In this document: piece by piece, positions 6,596-7,900 of the stretch | How the letters are laid out: every line of letters begins with the position of its first letter | Position numbering within the stretch: position 1 is the stretch's first letter | Source of the DNA: Chloroflexota bacterium | GTDB lineage: Bacteria > Chloroflexota > Anaerolineae > Promineifilales > Promineifilaceae | Direction: 5' to 3' | Assembly (NCBI GenBank): GCA_024278255.1 | Contig: JAJRTP010000407.1 | Coordinates: forward strand, 1 to 7,900 | DNA length: 7,900 bases | Notes under the pieces: model-generated | What the model was told of the DNA's origin: nothing | What the model saw: only the letters and a program-made list of their open reading frames with translations | Databases searched by the model: none | Program-made: the position numbers and the translations under genes

Positions 6596-6703
6596 TCCTT
6601 TATAACGCGGGGCATTAGGCGCGGCAGTTGTTTTGTTTTACTTGGCGATGTCTGACCGGATAGTGGGTTGGGCACATTGTACACAAACAAAGGAGGATGA
6701 TCC

Positions 6704-7900
6704 ATGCAACGAAAATATTGGTTTATGATTCTGGCTGTAGTAGTCGCTCTGGCTATGGCAGCCTGTACGCCGCAGGAAGGCCCGCAAGGCCCTCCTGGCC
6801 CCGAAGGCCCACAAGGCCCTCCGGGTGCTGAAGGTCCGGCCGGCCCTCCTGGCCCTGCCGGTGCAGATGGTGCAGACGGCGCGGATGGCGTCAGCTTTGA
6901 GCCGCCGCAGTATGTGGGGCGGGAAACCTGTTCCGAGTGTCACGAAGACATTTATGCCCGCTTTATGAAGAGCGGCCATCCGTACAAGCTCAATCCGGTC
7001 GTAGATGGGCAACCGCCCGAATACCCTTTCACCAAACTGGAGGATGTGCCCGAAGGATACACCTGGGACGACATCAGTTATGTGATTGGTGGTTATAACT
7101 GGAAGGCGCGTTTTATTGACAAGGACGGCTACATTATTACTGGCGATGAAAATGCCACCACACAATACAATTATTACAACCCGGAACTGGATATGGGGAA
7201 TAATTGGGTAGCGTACCATGCCGGCGAAGAAAATAAGCCGTATGATTGCGGTACTTGTCACACGACAGCCTACAGTCCTGAAGGTAACCAGGATGGCTTA
7301 CCCGGCCTCATCGGTACCTGGTCTGAGCCGGGTATCCAGTGTGAAGAATGTCATGGGCCGGGCAGCGCTCATGCCGAATACCCCATGTCATTTGCCATGA
7401 ATGTGGATCGGGATTCGGCAGCTTGTGGCGATTGCCATTTCCGGGGTGTACCGGAAGAGGTGGATGCCAGCGGCGGGTTGATCAAGCACCACGAGCAGTA
7501 TGAGGAATTGTTCCAAAGCAAGCATCTTACTCTCAATTGTGTAGACTGCCATGACCCGCACGATGGGGTTATTCAACTACGCAAAACGGGCGAGCAAACT
7601 ACACGCACGCAATGTGAAAACTGTCACTTTGAAGAAGCTCAGGTGCAGAAGAATGAGAAGCACGTAACGAGCGATGTAGAGTGCATTAGTTGTCACATGC
7701 CGCGTGTTACCAAGAGTGCTTTGGGCGATCCAGAGAAGTTTACCGGCGATATCCGTACTCATCTGATGGCGATTGATCCCAACCAGATTGGGCAATTTAA
7801 TGAGGAAGGGACGGCGTCGTTGTCGCAGCTTGGTCTGGACTTTGCTTGCCGCCATTGCCATGTTGAAGGTGGCAGCGCCGAGCCAATGACCGATGAAGAA
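6704..7900 (+). CDS. Multiheme c-type cytochrome lipoprotein with collagen-like tract, C-terminus beyond the right edge
   Basis: The frame is open from the ATG at 6704 to the window end, giving 399 residues. A perfect AAAGGAGG (6689-6696) seven bases upstream fixes the start. Residues 1-20 are a signal peptide leading to Cys21, with Met-Ala-Ala before it, a slightly loose lipobox. Residues 26-62 are twelve Gly-X-Y triplets. Eight CXXCH haem c sites follow, with first Cys at 76, 182, 213, 241, 279, 304, 327 and 382; more may lie beyond the window. The CEECHGPGSAH stretch (213-223) resembles cytochrome c554-type multiheme proteins. CVDCHDPH (279-286) resembles doubled-CXXCH modules. Several extra His (for example 91, 223, 262, 263, 274) could be distal ligands. 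The role is presumably electron transfer outside the cytoplasmic membrane; partner and substrate cannot be told. The upstream region has a CRP/FNR-like site, suggesting control by respiratory or nutrient state. Confidence 0.93.
   Translation, partial: MQRKYWFMILAVVVALAMAACTPQEGPQGPPGPEGPQGPPGAEGPAGPPGPAGADGADGADGVSFEPPQYVGRETCSECHEDIYARFMKSGHPYKLNPVVDGQPPEYPFTKLEDVPEGYTWDDISYVIGGYNWKARFIDKDGYIITGDENATTQYNYYNPELDMGNNWVAYHAGEENKPYDCGTCHTTAYSPEGNQDGLPGLIGTWSEPGIQCEECHGPGSAHAEYPMSFAMNVDRDSAACGDCHFRGVPEEVDASGGLIKHHEQYEELFQSKHLTLNCVDCHDPHDGVIQLRKTGEQTTRTQCENCHFEEAQVQKNEKHVTSDVECISCHMPRVTKSALGDPEKFTGDIRTHLMAIDPNQIGQFNEEGTASLSQLGLDFACRHCHVEGGSAEPMTDEE
6779..6889 (+). repeat. Gly-X-Y coding repeat in the cytochrome
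   Basis: Thirty-seven codons encode Gly at every third position, with Pro-Gln, Pro-Pro, Pro-Glu, Ala-Glu, Pro-Ala and finally three Ala-Asp pairs between. The DNA is a degenerate nine-base pattern rich in GGCCC, so slippage could change its length between strains. It lies directly between the lipidated Cys and the first haem site, as a spacer or trimerising stalk would. Confidence 0.9.

Larger units (their letters stand above)
6198..6703. other. 506-base intergenic region, transaldolase to cytochrome
   Basis: This gap holds an ACGGCCGT octamer (6208-6215), a weak possible terminator, a long imperfect inverted repeat (6255-6348), and a stretch with recurring CAGAT/AGTCGAG words (about 6270-6480). 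An AT-rich regulatory zone follows (about 6481-6606), then a leader of about 100 bases ending in a strong Shine-Dalgarno. A 42-codon frame at 6262-6390 lies largely inside the inverted repeat and has no ribosome binding site, so it is not called. No RNA gene was recognised. Confidence 0.7.

Noticed and set aside
6638..7261. 207-codon open frame on the minus strand
   Set aside because: It is antisense to the cytochrome, whose signal peptide, ribosome binding site and haem motifs are all on the plus strand.

Overview
The window looks like a chromosomal stretch from a member of the Chloroflexota (an Anaerolineae- or Ardenticatenia-like bacterium). This is an inference from gene style: a PknB-like kinase with an HCD catalytic loop, a 7TM-plus-GAF sensor, a long transaldolase and a lipoprotein multiheme cytochrome. 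No marker gene settles it. No rRNA, tRNA, CRISPR array, transposase or phage gene was seen.

Layout. Three genes run leftward. From right to left they are a membrane-anchored Ser/Thr protein kinase (4910 to 3759), the membrane AAA+ protease FtsH (3598 to 1652), and a multi-pass membrane sensor with a GAF domain (1597 to the left edge, incomplete). Two genes run rightward: transaldolase (5091-6197) and a lipoprotein cytochrome (6704 to the right edge, incomplete). The cytochrome has a collagen-like Gly-X-Y tract and at least eight CXXCH haem sites. The kinase and transaldolase are divergent, with a 180-base gap that holds a promoter candidate for each. The kinase candidate has its -10 box so close to the ATG that the mRNA should be leaderless.

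Intergenic DNA. The 506-base gap before the cytochrome is the richest. It has a long, multi-stem imperfect inverted repeat near the transaldolase end, then an AT-rich regulatory stretch. That stretch carries a perfect ATGGGT-N6-ACCCAT palindrome and a CRP/FNR-type TGTGA-N6-TCACT palindrome. The second palindrome is centred exactly 41.5 bases before the start site predicted from a TATACT box. The other gaps contain short degenerate repeats able to form hairpins.

Sequence-wide signal. The palindromic octamer ACGGCCGT occurs 13 times, against about 0.2 expected by a rough composition estimate. It falls in all three codon frames and once in intergenic DNA, so it looks like a genome-wide short palindrome comparable in kind to cyanobacterial HIP1.

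Functionally, the left cluster is membrane signalling and quality control, transaldolase belongs to the pentose phosphate pathway, and the cytochrome indicates extracytoplasmic electron transfer, probably under a CRP/FNR-family activator. No established multi-gene novel system is visible. The cytochrome with its promoter, and the octamer, are the points most worth following.
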